Assembly: GCF_016552165.1 (NCBI RefSeq)
Contig: NZ_JACVDA010000008.1
Coordinates: 1 to 64,000, forward strand
Source: Parvimonas parva
GTDB taxonomy: Bacteria > Bacillota > Clostridia > Tissierellales > Peptoniphilaceae
Direction of reading: 5' to 3'
DNA length: 64,000 bases
Shown here: in pieces, positions 55,305 to 63,301 of the stretch
Position numbering within the stretch: position 1 is the stretch's first letter
How the letters are laid out: each line of letters begins with the position of its first letter
Notes under the pieces: model-generated
Databases searched by the model: none
What the model saw: only the letters and a program-made list of their open reading frames with translations
Told to the model about the DNA's origin: nothing
Made by a program: the position numbers and the translations under genes

Positions 55305-56852
55305 TCAATTGCAAAACTTTACAGATAAGCTATCTCTATACAATTTCCAACAAATAATCAACATTAAGCTGCATAATATGAACATAATCGTTTGATATGA
55401 CAACTCTAAAAAAATCATCATAGTAACAGGTGTTGCAATCATCAAGATTGCAATAAAATTTGTTAGTATGGCTGCTGTACTATGCTTAACTACACTTATC
55501 TCATCATTCCATTTAAGTTTCATGTATCGCATGTTTAGATAAAGACCTACAACAGAAATAAATAATGAATAACATATCGGAACAATCAATACAAAACTCA
55601 TTTGAAGCAAATTCAATTTAGTTTTCAAAAGAATCATCATTACTGCAAGTACATATCCAACAAAGTGTATTAAAACATTAACCGCTATTTTACTATTTAT
55701 GATTTTTCTTGTAGACACTGGTGATGATTGTAATATCCATAGGTTATTGCCTTCCAATGATATGGACGATGATGTAGTGCAAGACATTATTAAAAATGAA
55801 GCAATAAACAATGAACCATATTGAGTAAGTATTGATTCCAATGAGCTTATTCCTAACAGATTTTCTATATTAGAAATTCCAAATATAATACATCCACATG
55901 ATACAAAACACAAAATCATAATGCCCAAAGAAGTATTTATCACATAACTACTTGAGCCTAAATACCTCCTCAATTCTTTTTCAAACAACGCTCTAAATGG
56001 TGTTTTTGTCTTAATAATTAAGTTACTCTCTCTTTTCCCTTGAAAACTTCTATTTAGAAATAGATGTATTTTATCATAATTTTTCATTGAGAAAGTGAAA
56101 TACAAGCTAAATATCGCAACTGAAATCAACAAGAAAATAACAAGTCTAATTTGTAAACTTTCTCCGATATATAATAGCTTTGCAAAGGGAAATATTTTTA
56201 TAAGTTTATTCTCAATAATTTTTTCTAACGCTAAATATTTCGCCCCACGATTTATTGATATAACTATAAAATATCCCATGAAAAGCAAAAATGATAATGT
56301 GATGTTCACAATATTTTTTCTTTTACATAAACTACCTAACATCTCAATTAAAATCGCCAAGCCAGAAGCCACACACATAGGAATAATAGGGATAATTATG
56401 CTTGCTACTAAAAAAATCAAAAATAGTTCAATTGAAATGTATTGTTTTAATAATAATAAAATTACATCTGGCAGCAATACGCTTTCACATATAATTAAGT
56501 CTATTAAATATAATAGAAAAAACTTACTTGCAATGATTTCAGATTTTTTTACCGGAAAAGAACTAAGCATTTCAAAATCTTTGTTATAAAAGAAAATAGA
56601 ATTACTTCTAAAAATCGTTGCTAAAACCACAAAGAAAAACGATATGGAAACTCCATACGATACAGCATACTTATATAACCCAATTTCTATAATTGATTTT
56701 ATTGAAAAGAAATTGTACAAGCAAACCAACATAAATACAGAAAATAGACTCAATGAAGTATATATCAATGTTTCTTTTTTGTTTTTCTCTCCATTACCGA
56801 TATTAAGGAGATTGATCACTTGATTTTTTACAAGTATGACAGTATTTTTCAT
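55305..56852 (-). CDS. ABC-2-type transporter permease
   Basis: A 515-residue polytopic protein with about 12 hydrophobic segments. It has the two-half arrangement of large ABC-2 permeases, including FFYNKDFEMLSSFPVKKSEI and the later NLWILQSSPVSTRKIINSKI, repeats typical of such permeases at the coupling-helix side. Its start overlaps the stop of the ATPase gene by 4 bases (ATGA). Substrate is not readable; with the Sdp-like genes upstream, peptide export or resistance is likely. Confidence 0.82.
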   Translation of the reverse strand: MKNTVILVKNQVINLLNIGNGEKNKKETLIYTSLSLFSVFMLVCLYNFFSIKSIIEIGLYKYAVSYGVSISFFFVVLATIFRSNSIFFYNKDFEMLSSFPVKKSEIIASKFFLLYLIDLIICESVLLPDVILLLLKQYISIELFLIFLVASIIIPIIPMCVASGLAILIEMLGSLCKRKNIVNITLSFLLFMGYFIVISINRGAKYLALEKIIENKLIKIFPFAKLLYIGESLQIRLVIFLLISVAIFSLYFTFSMKNYDKIHLFLNRSFQGKRESNLIIKTKTPFRALFEKELRRYLGSSSYVINTSLGIMILCFVSCGCIIFGISNIENLLGISSLESILTQYGSLFIASFLIMSCTTSSSISLEGNNLWILQSSPVSTRKIINSKIAVNVLIHFVGYVLAVMMILLKTKLNLLQMSFVLIVPICYSLFISVVGLYLNMRYMKLKWNDEISVVKHSTAAILTNFIAILMIATPVTMMIFLELSYQTIMFILCSLMLIICWKLYRDSLSVKFCN

Positions 56853-57559
56853 TTTTTAATCATCTCCATAAAATATTGCTCTAATCCATCAGAGTTTTTT
56901 AATATTTCTGTTGTTTTACCCTCAAAAATCAAACGTCCATTATCTATCATGGCAATTTTATTACAAAGCTTTTCTGCAACTTCTAAAACATGTGTTGAAA
57001 AGAAAATTGCTCCACCATTTCTCGCTAACTTTCTCATTTCTTCTTTTAGCAAATATGATGATTTGGGATCTAATCCCACGAAAGGCTCATCCATTACTAA
57101 TAACTTAGGGGAATGAATCAATGCTGAGATAATCACAATTTTTTGTTTCATACCATGTGAATAGGATGAAATTGTATTGTTTAGAAAGGATTTCATTTCA
57201 AACAAGTTTGAGAAATAATCTAACTTTTCCTCTCTTACATTTTTTGCGACTTCGTATAAATCAGATACAAAATTGACATATTGAAAGCCTGTCAAATTTT
57301 CATATACATCAGGATTATCCGGTATATAAGCAATATCTTTTTTATAAGTTTCATTTTTTCTGCTTACTTTTTTACCATTAACAATGATTTCACCATCAAA
57401 ATCATGTATTCCCACGATAGCCTTTATAGTTGATGTCTTACCTGAACCATTAGAACCAATAAACGCATATATATCACCTGCTTCTACCGTTAAATTTAAG
57501 TTAGCAATTGCAACATGACCATTACTATAGGTTTTCGAAAAATTATTTATTTTCAGCAT
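56849..57559 (-). CDS. ABC transporter ATP-binding protein
   Basis: A 236-residue ABC ATPase. Walker A is GSNGSGKTST, the signature is SSYSHGMKQKI (a degenerate LSGGQ typical of ABC-2/drug exporters), Walker B LLVMDEPFVGLDP, and the H-loop STHVLEVAEKL. It should power the adjacent permease. The ATG follows AGGAGGAATT. A terminator-like hairpin (57571-57609) separates it from the DUF1648 gene, so its level may depend on read-through. Confidence 0.92.
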   Translation of the reverse strand: MLKINNFSKTYSNGHVAIANLNLTVEAGDIYAFIGSNGSGKTSTIKAIVGIHDFDGEIIVNGKKVSRKNETYKKDIAYIPDNPDVYENLTGFQYVNFVSDLYEVAKNVREEKLDYFSNLFEMKSFLNNTISSYSHGMKQKIVIISALIHSPKLLVMDEPFVGLDPKSSYLLKEEMRKLARNGGAIFFSTHVLEVAEKLCNKIAMIDNGRLIFEGKTTEILKNSDGLEQYFMEMIKK

Positions 57560-57570
57560 AATTCCTCCTA

Positions 57571-57609
57571 AAAATAGCCCCAGCAGAATAATCTGTCTGG
57601 AGCTATTTT
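57571..57609 (-). terminator. Hairpin between the Sdp-like genes and the ABC genes
   Basis: AAAATAGC (57571-57578) pairs with GCTATTTT (57602-57609); the stem extends inward through CCAG/CTGG and CAGA/TCTG with small bulges. On the minus strand a TTTTTAGG follows. It is a partial terminator or attenuator within the cargo operon. Confidence 0.75.
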
Positions 57610-57625
57610 ACTCTGCACTATGTTC

Positions 57626-57934
57626 TTATCTCAAAGCTAAAAATATTACCAAGAAACTAATTGCTATTACACTTAATGGTACAAGATAGTATTTCCATGT
57701 TGCTTTTTCACTTCCTTGAAACTTTGCAAATGCAATAAAGTTAATAAGCAAATATGCAAATGGCGCTCCGTAAGTTAAGTAGGTTTTGGCGATAGTACCA
57801 TTAACATTTCCAGATGAATCCCAATGTACTGGTACTATATCTGGTAAATTCTTACCAAATACCAAGAAAATGCCAACTGTAGCTAAGCATAAAATACTAC
57901 TAATAATTAGGTGCTTAATCTTTGATGATTTCAT
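57626..57934 (-). CDS. DUF1648 domain membrane protein
   Basis: A 102-residue protein with about three membrane segments. After the first helix the DUF1648 motif LPDIVPVHWDSSGNVNGTIA is clear. In SdpI-family immunity proteins DUF1648 and the SdpI domain are often fused; here they are separate, overlapping genes. It overlaps the SdpI-like gene by 20 bases. Confidence 0.82.
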   Translation of the reverse strand: MKSSKIKHLIISSILCLATVGIFLVFGKNLPDIVPVHWDSSGNVNGTIAKTYLTYGAPFAYLLINFIAFAKFQGSEKATWKYYLVPLSVIAISFLVIFLALR

Positions 57935-58514
57935 TTTTCTCCTCCTTTTCTTTTTTTAATAACACAATGGAATATATCAATGGAATGACATATAGCAGCA
58001 TTGCATAACTAATCATCCAAAACCATTTATTTGAAAGACCAACGGATAGTATCAAAATGCCACATATAATCCATAAATATCCCGCCAACCTATGCACTTT
58101 AAACCATAGTACCGGTCTATCTAATAACCAGAAAAATTTCAGTCCTACAAATCTACTTGGTTTTGTTTTTGGCAAATAATTCCCAACTGTAATAATGGTT
58201 AAAGCTACTAAAACATGTATTATTTTCTGAGTATAGTTTTCATTCGCTTGATTAAAAACATACTTTCCATATTGTGATATAGAAAATAACGCAGGAACAC
58301 TCATTGCAATAGGCAATACTAATTTATGTGGCAATCTATCTCTTTTCGCCAGCATCCCACCAATTATATCTAAGCCTATGCTAAATACCGAAATTATCAT
58401 TGGTAGTATATACAACTTATAGAAACTAATTTCTCTATTTCCGTTAGTTAATGAGTATATACTTGCTGAAAAACTAAGTAGTATTATTACCACATACCAT
58501 TTTTTATTCTTCAT
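57915..58514 (-). CDS. SdpI-like membrane protein
   Basis: A 199-residue protein with about six hydrophobic segments. The SdpI signature region is recognisable: ITVGNYLPKTKPSRFVGLKF then FWLLDRPVLWFKVHRLAGYLW (split here at the centre). In Bacillus subtilis SdpI gives immunity to the SdpC toxin and sequesters the repressor SdpR at the membrane. The arrangement here, next to an SdpR-like regulator, suggests the same signalling logic. It overlaps the regulator gene by 11 bases. Confidence 0.8.
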   Translation of the reverse strand: MKNKKWYVVIILLSFSASIYSLTNGNREISFYKLYILPMIISVFSIGLDIIGGMLAKRDRLPHKLVLPIAMSVPALFSISQYGKYVFNQANENYTQKIIHVLVALTIITVGNYLPKTKPSRFVGLKFFWLLDRPVLWFKVHRLAGYLWIICGILILSVGLSNKWFWMISYAMLLYVIPLIYSIVLLKKEKEEKNEIIKD

Positions 58515-58779
58515 TTTCCACTCCTTGAAACTGTGATAACCAAATTATCATTTCCTCAAATACGGATATATTTATGTCATAGTATATAAAATTCTTATAC
58601 TTCCTCTCCGTTACTAATTCTGCTTTTTTTAGCAAGGATAAATGATAAGAAATGGTTGAATTAGATAAATCATATTTTTCAGCAATTTCTCCTGCTGTAA
58701 GTGATTTTTGCTTTAAGGAAAGTAAAATATCACGCCTTACAGGATCTGCCAATGCTTTAAATGTATTCGGAAATCCCAC
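58504..58779 (-). CDS. SdpR-like ArsR-family repressor
   Basis: A 91-residue winged-helix regulator. The segments FKALADPVRRDILLSLKQKS, LTAGEIAEKYDLSNSTISYH, LSLLKKAEL and FIYYDINISVFEEMIIWL follow B. subtilis SdpR closely in order and spacing; there are no ArsR metal-site cysteines, as in SdpR. It should repress its own operon through the palindrome at 58819-58842 until SdpI-like protein captures it. It starts with GTG behind GAGG. Confidence 0.88.
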   Translation of the reverse strand: MGFPNTFKALADPVRRDILLSLKQKSLTAGEIAEKYDLSNSTISYHLSLLKKAELVTERKYKNFIYYDINISVFEEMIIWLSQFQGVENEE

Positions 58780-58818
58780 TCAAATTACCTCGTCTAATCT
58801 ATTTTAAACTTCAAAATT

Positions 58819-58842
58819 CTATTTCGATATATTTCTAAATAG
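58819..58842 (-). promoter_or_regulatory. Operator palindrome of the SdpR-like repressor
   Basis: A 24-base dyad with 20 symmetric positions, pattern CTATTTnGAnATATnTCnAAATAG, begins one base after the -10 element, so it covers the transcription start. A second dyad, TTCGAA-AATA-TTCGAA (58878-58893), lies just upstream of the -35 element. Two sites bracketing one promoter suit an ArsR-type repressor. Confidence 0.8.
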
Positions 58843-58871
58843 ATTATACTATTTTACAGAATGTATGTCAA
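58843..58871 (-). promoter_or_regulatory. Consensus sigma-A promoter of the cargo operon
   Basis: The minus strand has TTGACA (58866-58871), a 17-base spacer and TATAAT (58843-58848): a perfect sigma-A promoter. Such strength implies tight repression when the operon is off. Confidence 0.92.
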
Positions 58872-58908
58872 CTCTATTTCGAAAATATTCGAATTATTTT
58901 CAATTAAA

Positions 58909-60759
58909 TTATTTGAAATCTGTTTTATGGGTACACATATATTCAGTAATTGGTATACCCACTCTTTTTAGAACCTTTAATTTCTCCTGTTTCTTCTGCT
59001 CCCTTCTTGCCTTATATTTATCTTCATACTCTTTCTGTTTTCCACTCGCTTTACGCTTCAGGTAATTTTGATGTAGCTTGTCTTTTCTTTCCTTGATTTT
59101 TCTTTCTTCTTCCTCAAGTTTTTGTTTTTCTTCCTCGCTTAACTCCGCCTGTGGCAGTTCATAATTTCCTATGAAATTAAAGTAAATTTCTATCTTTTGT
59201 TTTGATGTCTGACTTCCTTTTCTATCTCTTTCATGTACGATAATCTTTTCTACAAACTCATTTATCATTGTAGTTGTAAGTTCATCAAAGTTTTCATAAC
59301 GACTGATAAGAGATATAAATTTTCTTGCTCTGTCTGTTTCTTTTTCATATCTTGATACCTGCTGCTCTAAATCTTTGATCTCTTTGCTTAAAGTTATCTG
59401 CTCTGTTTCATATTGATTGTTTAGTATCTCATATCTGCTATTTGGTATTTTGTTAAGGATCATATCTTCGTAAATTCTGCACATAAGTCGTTCGAGTTCC
59501 CTAAGTCTGTTTTGGCTTTCCGTTAATCTTACCTTTTTCTTTTCTATCTCTATTTTTTCTTTTTCTTCCATTTCATTTTGAATGGAACAGATAAAGGCTT
59601 CATTATCTTCATCAAGGTATTTTTTAATATCTTTTAGTGTGTCTTGTATTAAATTTAAGACTACTTCCGCTTTTATTCTGTGTGCTGATGGACAAAGCAT
59701 GCCACAAGGTGTTTTAGTATAGGCACTGCAAGTGTAATAGGGTATATTTTTGTAATTGCTTGTTCTATGAACATACATTTTACTTCCACAATCTGCACAA
59801 TACATCAGTCCTGTGAGTGGGTGATATTCTCCCCAACCGTCAGGATACCTTTTTACATTTCCTCTTATCCTTTGCACATTGTCAAAGGTTTCTTGATCTA
59901 TAATTGGCTCGTGTGTATTTTCAAAAATAAGCCAGTTATCCTCGGATACATATTTGCTTTTCTTGTCCTTGAAGTGTTTTCTTGTTTTGAAATTGACTGT
60001 ATGTCCCAAGTATTCCTGTTTCTTTAAAATGCTTGCTATGGTTGAGCTGCACCAACGATAGGGATGTTCAAAGTTTTTGCTTTGATATAGTCCATAGCCT
60101 AATTTCTGTTGATGATAGGCTGGTATATCTACTTTTTCACTCTCCAATATCTTTGCTATTCGATACGGACCATTTCCTTGCATGGTCAGGTTAAATATTC
60201 GCCTTACTATCTCTGCTGCTTTTTCATCTACTATCCACTTGTTTTTATCTTTTTCATCTTTGATATAGCCATAAGGCGGTGTACTTGCAGTATGTTTCCC
60301 ACTTTCGCCTTTTGACCTGAAAGTCGATTGGATTTTTCTTGATGTATCTCTTGCATACCATTCGTTCATGATATTTCTAAAAGGGGTAAAATCATCTTCT
60401 CTGTAAAAACTATCTACATTGTCATTGATAGCGATTAGTCTTACGCCTTTTTGTCTTAGTATCTCCATACATTGACCGACTTTGAGATAATCTCTGCCAA
60501 GTCTACTCATATCCTTTACGATGATACAACCGATATTTCCAGTATTTACTCCATTCATCATTTCCATAAAGCCTGGTCTATCAAACTGTGTCCCGCTTAT
60601 TCCGTCATCTGTAAAATGGATGATGTTGGTTAAATTATTCTTACTTGCATATTCTTCAAGGATTTTCTTTTGATTAACGATTGAGTTACTTTCTCCTTCA
60701 AGTTCATCATCTCGACTTAATCTCTCATAGAGTGCTGTTATCTTTTCAAAATTCCTCAC
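58909..60759 (-). CDS. Large serine recombinase (TnpX-like)
   Basis: A 616-residue site-specific recombinase. The N-terminal resolvase domain carries the catalytic serine in LYERLSRDDELEGESNS (Ser15) and KDMSRLGRDYLKVGQ; the Recombinase domain follows (NGPYRIAKILESEKVDIP), then a zinc ribbon (LMYCADCGSKMYVHRTSNYK...YTC), a coiled coil and a DUF4368-type C-terminus. It should excise and insert the nested element at GA cores. Start GTG 60759 follows AGGAGG. It lies 85 bases from the right junction. Confidence 0.95.
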   Translation of the reverse strand: MRNFEKITALYERLSRDDELEGESNSIVNQKKILEEYASKNNLTNIIHFTDDGISGTQFDRPGFMEMMNGVNTGNIGCIIVKDMSRLGRDYLKVGQCMEILRQKGVRLIAINDNVDSFYREDDFTPFRNIMNEWYARDTSRKIQSTFRSKGESGKHTASTPPYGYIKDEKDKNKWIVDEKAAEIVRRIFNLTMQGNGPYRIAKILESEKVDIPAYHQQKLGYGLYQSKNFEHPYRWCSSTIASILKKQEYLGHTVNFKTRKHFKDKKSKYVSEDNWLIFENTHEPIIDQETFDNVQRIRGNVKRYPDGWGEYHPLTGLMYCADCGSKMYVHRTSNYKNIPYYTCSAYTKTPCGMLCPSAHRIKAEVVLNLIQDTLKDIKKYLDEDNEAFICSIQNEMEEKEKIEIEKKKVRLTESQNRLRELERLMCRIYEDMILNKIPNSRYEILNNQYETEQITLSKEIKDLEQQVSRYEKETDRARKFISLISRYENFDELTTTMINEFVEKIIVHERDRKGSQTSKQKIEIYFNFIGNYELPQAELSEEEKQKLEEEERKIKERKDKLHQNYLKRKASGKQKEYEDKYKARREQKKQEKLKVLKRVGIPITEYMCTHKTDFK

Positions 60760-60843
60760 TTTTTCCTCCTTTCTTTTAATTTCTTAAATAAAAGTACATG
60801 TTTCACTAAAACAGTGATTAAGTGTTCTCCTTAATTCTATTAC

Positions 60844-61863
60844 TCCGGCAGCTAATTTATATTTTTTAAATTGCTTTATAGGATAATCACTTTTAAATAA
60901 TCTATTTTTTAATTTTTCTTTTTTAAATTCTTCAAATTTAATATTTATTTCTTCTTCTGAAATATCTCCAAATACATTTCTACATTTTTCAGTATATAGT
61001 TTTTTTAATCTTTCATTATTTTCTGTATCTAAAAAATTTTCTTTTAAATAATTTTTTTCATAGTCATCAAAGAAAAAATCAATACTGTCTTTTCTATCCG
61101 GGTCATCTTCATCTACTTTAAAAGAATTTATCATATCAAGCAAACTCGGTATATTTTTTTCTTTTAAGTATGGATGATAATAAATTATACTTATTAATGC
61201 TTGATATAGAAGTTTTTCTGCCTTTACCCAAAAATCTTCCCCAGCTTTTTCTCCTTCACCTTTTGTATTTTGAATTAAAGTTTCAGTCAAAGAGAGAATA
61301 TCAAATTGTGATTTTATATACACAAACGGATTATAATGAAAAGACTTAGATAAATTTACTGTATTAAAAAATTTAAGGTCATATCCATTTTAAAAAAACA
61401 TATTACCTAATTCCAAAGCTATTGTTCCTTTAGGGTCAGTTGTAACAAATGACGAATGTAGTTGCATTAAATTTGGCTTTATAAAAAATCTGGTTTTACC
61501 AGAACCACTACCCCCAATTACTAAAATATTTTTATTTCTATCATATTTTGGTTCAATAGGTCTTTCATTTATCATTATACTTTCTGTTTCGGTTAATAAA
61601 ACTTTATTATCATCTTTTTTTGCAATCAAAGGTTCTATTTCTTTTTTATCTGCCCATTTTGCAGAACCATATTCTTTTCCTAATTTCAATTTTTTCTTTT
61701 CTTTATTTTCTGTTGAAAATTTAAAAATGTAAAATCCTATTACTAAAAATATTAAAATCACAATTTTAATATTTTGAATTATTTCATATAACTTATAAAA
61801 CCCATAGGCTATTAAAACTATTCCTATAAGAAAAATTATTATTTTTTTATCTTCTGATTTCAT
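60844..61863 (-). pseudogene. virD4: VirD4/TraG coupling protein, N-terminal part with nonsense codon
   Basis: ATG 61863 behind AAGGAG starts MKSEDKKIIIFLIGIVLIAY with two membrane helices, then GKEYGSAKWADKKEI and Walker A VIGGSGSGKTRFFIKPNLMQ. An in-frame TAA (61390-61392) interrupts LELGNMFF-stop-NGYDLKFFNTVN, where a residue such as Lys is expected. The same frame continues through SFHYNPFVYIKSQFD, KGEGEKAGEDFWVKAEKLLY and FKKYKLAAG to the junction codon GGA at 60844-60846. Beyond it the frame enters the nested element and stops at 60784. The remainder is at 49020-49973. Confidence 0.9.
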
Positions 61864-61901
61864 AATAAACTCCTTTTTATTTTTCAAATTATTTCATTCT
61901 T

Positions 61902-62037
61902 GGAAAATCTTTAAGATTTTCCCTTTTAATTATTTTTACAAGCTACACGCTTGATTTTTAGCTATTTCATATTACTCAATCCACTTTGTGGTTTGAGTAG
62001 CAAGCATTGTTTTTTGGGTCCACTTTTTCAAAAAGTG
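61902..62037. repeat. Three inverted repeats between virD4 and the relaxase gene (candidate oriT)
   Basis: In the 222-base gap 61864-62085 there are three dyads: GGAAAATCTT/AAGATTTTCC (61902-61922), TACTCAATCCAC/GTGGTTTGAGTA (61973-61999, one mismatch) and CACTTTTT/AAAAAGTG (62021-62037). The gap directly follows the relaxase stop. Clustered inverted repeats beside a relaxase gene are the usual form of an oriT; the first could instead be a terminator or leader hairpin. Confidence 0.45.
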
Positions 62038-62085
62038 CCAAAAACAGTAAAAACGACAAGTTTGCGTTTTGTAATAATTGTTAAT

Positions 62086-63300
62086 TTATAAAGTATATTT
62101 TTTTGTTTTTTTACTTTTTATTAGCTTGTTTTTTTCTTCTAAATAATATTTTTCTAAATCATAAATTTTTAAAATATTATTTTTTATTTGCTCTTGATGA
62201 ATTATTTTTGTTAATAATTCTGATTCATCTTTTTGTAAAATTTTTAATTCATTGTTTAACTCTGAAATTTTTTCTACTACTTTATAGTCAAATTTATTTG
62301 ATAAAATTAAATTTAATTTTCCTTTTTCATTCACTAATTTTGAAATTTTTTCTTCTAAATCTTTTAAATTTTTTTCTTCTTTTAATATTTTAGTAATATA
62401 AGATTTTGCAGAAATTTTTTCTTCTTTTAAAAATTTTTCAATTTTTCCAATTTGTATTAAGTTATTTTCTACCACATATTTATCAATATTTTTGTTTTTA
62501 CTATGTTCTTTTATTTCTTGAAAAGAAGTTAATTCTTCATCTAATTTTAAAATTTTATTTTTTTCTAAAATTTTTTCAATAGAATTTACTTTATATTTTT
62601 CTCCTAGCTTTAAACTTTTTACTTTTTTATTATTCTTTAAATTTGTAAAAATATAATTATCTTCTAACTTTTCAATTTTCCAATTTCTAATTTTCAATTC
62701 CTTTTCTAACTCATCAAAATTTTTACAATATTCTAAACAATCATTAAGATGTAACTTTATATGTTGTTTCCATGAAATATTTTTAAGATTCATTATATAC
62801 TCATAATAACTTTTATTTGCTCCTTTTGTTTTAGAATTTAAAATTTTTACATTTTCTTTTATACAAATTTCATCTGAAATTTCTCTAACTTTATACAAAT
62901 TTTTTATACTGTTATTAAATTTTTTTTCATATTTTTTTATAGAACAAGAATTAAAAATTATATGATTATGAATATGTCCTCTATCAGTATGAGTAGAAAT
63001 TATATATCTTCTATCTCCTTTAAATATTTTATTACATAATTCTATCCCTATTTTATGTGCCTTTTCAGGAGTAATATTTCCATCCTTTGGGTCAAAAGAT
63101 TGTATTAAATGATGAGCTAATACATTATTTTTTAAATTAAATTTATTATCTATAAAAAAATCTCTTTTTGCTTCTTTAGGATTTTTAGAACATAAAAATG
63201 ATGTAACTAATTCTCCTTTTTCAGTTTTTAAATCATTTGTTATATATTCAAAAGCTTTATCTAGATGAACTTTTATCGGTTTCCATTTTATATATGCCAT
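62086..63300 (-). CDS. MobP-type (VirD2-like) relaxase of the outer element
   Basis: A 404-residue relaxase/mobilization nuclease. The N-terminus (AYIKWKPIKVHLDKAFEYIT) and the metal triad ISTHTDRGHIHNHIIFNSCS (H-x-D-x3-H-x-H pattern) place it in the Relaxase PF03432 family. The C-terminal third is a Lys/Glu-rich coiled coil. It nicks the outer element's oriT and covalently leads the DNA strand to VirD4. It begins one base after the accessory gene stop (TGATATG). Confidence 0.9.
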   Translation of the reverse strand: MAYIKWKPIKVHLDKAFEYITNDLKTEKGELVTSFLCSKNPKEAKRDFFIDNKFNLKNNVLAHHLIQSFDPKDGNITPEKAHKIGIELCNKIFKGDRRYIISTHTDRGHIHNHIIFNSCSIKKYEKKFNNSIKNLYKVREISDEICIKENVKILNSKTKGANKSYYEYIMNLKNISWKQHIKLHLNDCLEYCKNFDELEKELKIRNWKIEKLEDNYIFTNLKNNKKVKSLKLGEKYKVNSIEKILEKNKILKLDEELTSFQEIKEHSKNKNIDKYVVENNLIQIGKIEKFLKEEKISAKSYITKILKEEKNLKDLEEKISKLVNEKGKLNLILSNKFDYKVVEKISELNNELKILQKDESELLTKIIHQEQIKNNILKIYDLEKYYLEEKNKLIKSKKTKKYTL

Positions 63301-63301
63301 A

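Larger units (their letters stand above)
49971..60846. mobile_element. Nested TnpX-type mobilizable element inserted in virD4 (about 10.87 kb)
   Basis: Ends were placed by reconstructing the host gene. Minus-strand junctions read TTGTTACAGGAAAAACAGCT (left) and AGCTGCCGGAGTAATAGAAT (right), sharing only GGA. The rebuilt target AGCTGCCGGAAAAACAGCT has flanking AGCTG/CAGCT dyad arms; the joined element ends have TTAC/GTAA arms around AGGA. A GA core is what TnpX/TndX-type serine recombinases use. Gene order (TnpW-like, ORF6N, replisome organizer, MobQ relaxase, DUF3847, cargo, serine recombinase) fits Tn4451-like integrative mobilizable elements. The backbone is visibly richer in GC than the flanking DNA. 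Confidence 0.9.

Noticed and set aside
60784-61323. A 179-residue stand-alone protein
   Set aside because: It is the middle of VirD4: the upstream frame continues past a single nonsense codon and the last 20 residues are translated from the nested element.
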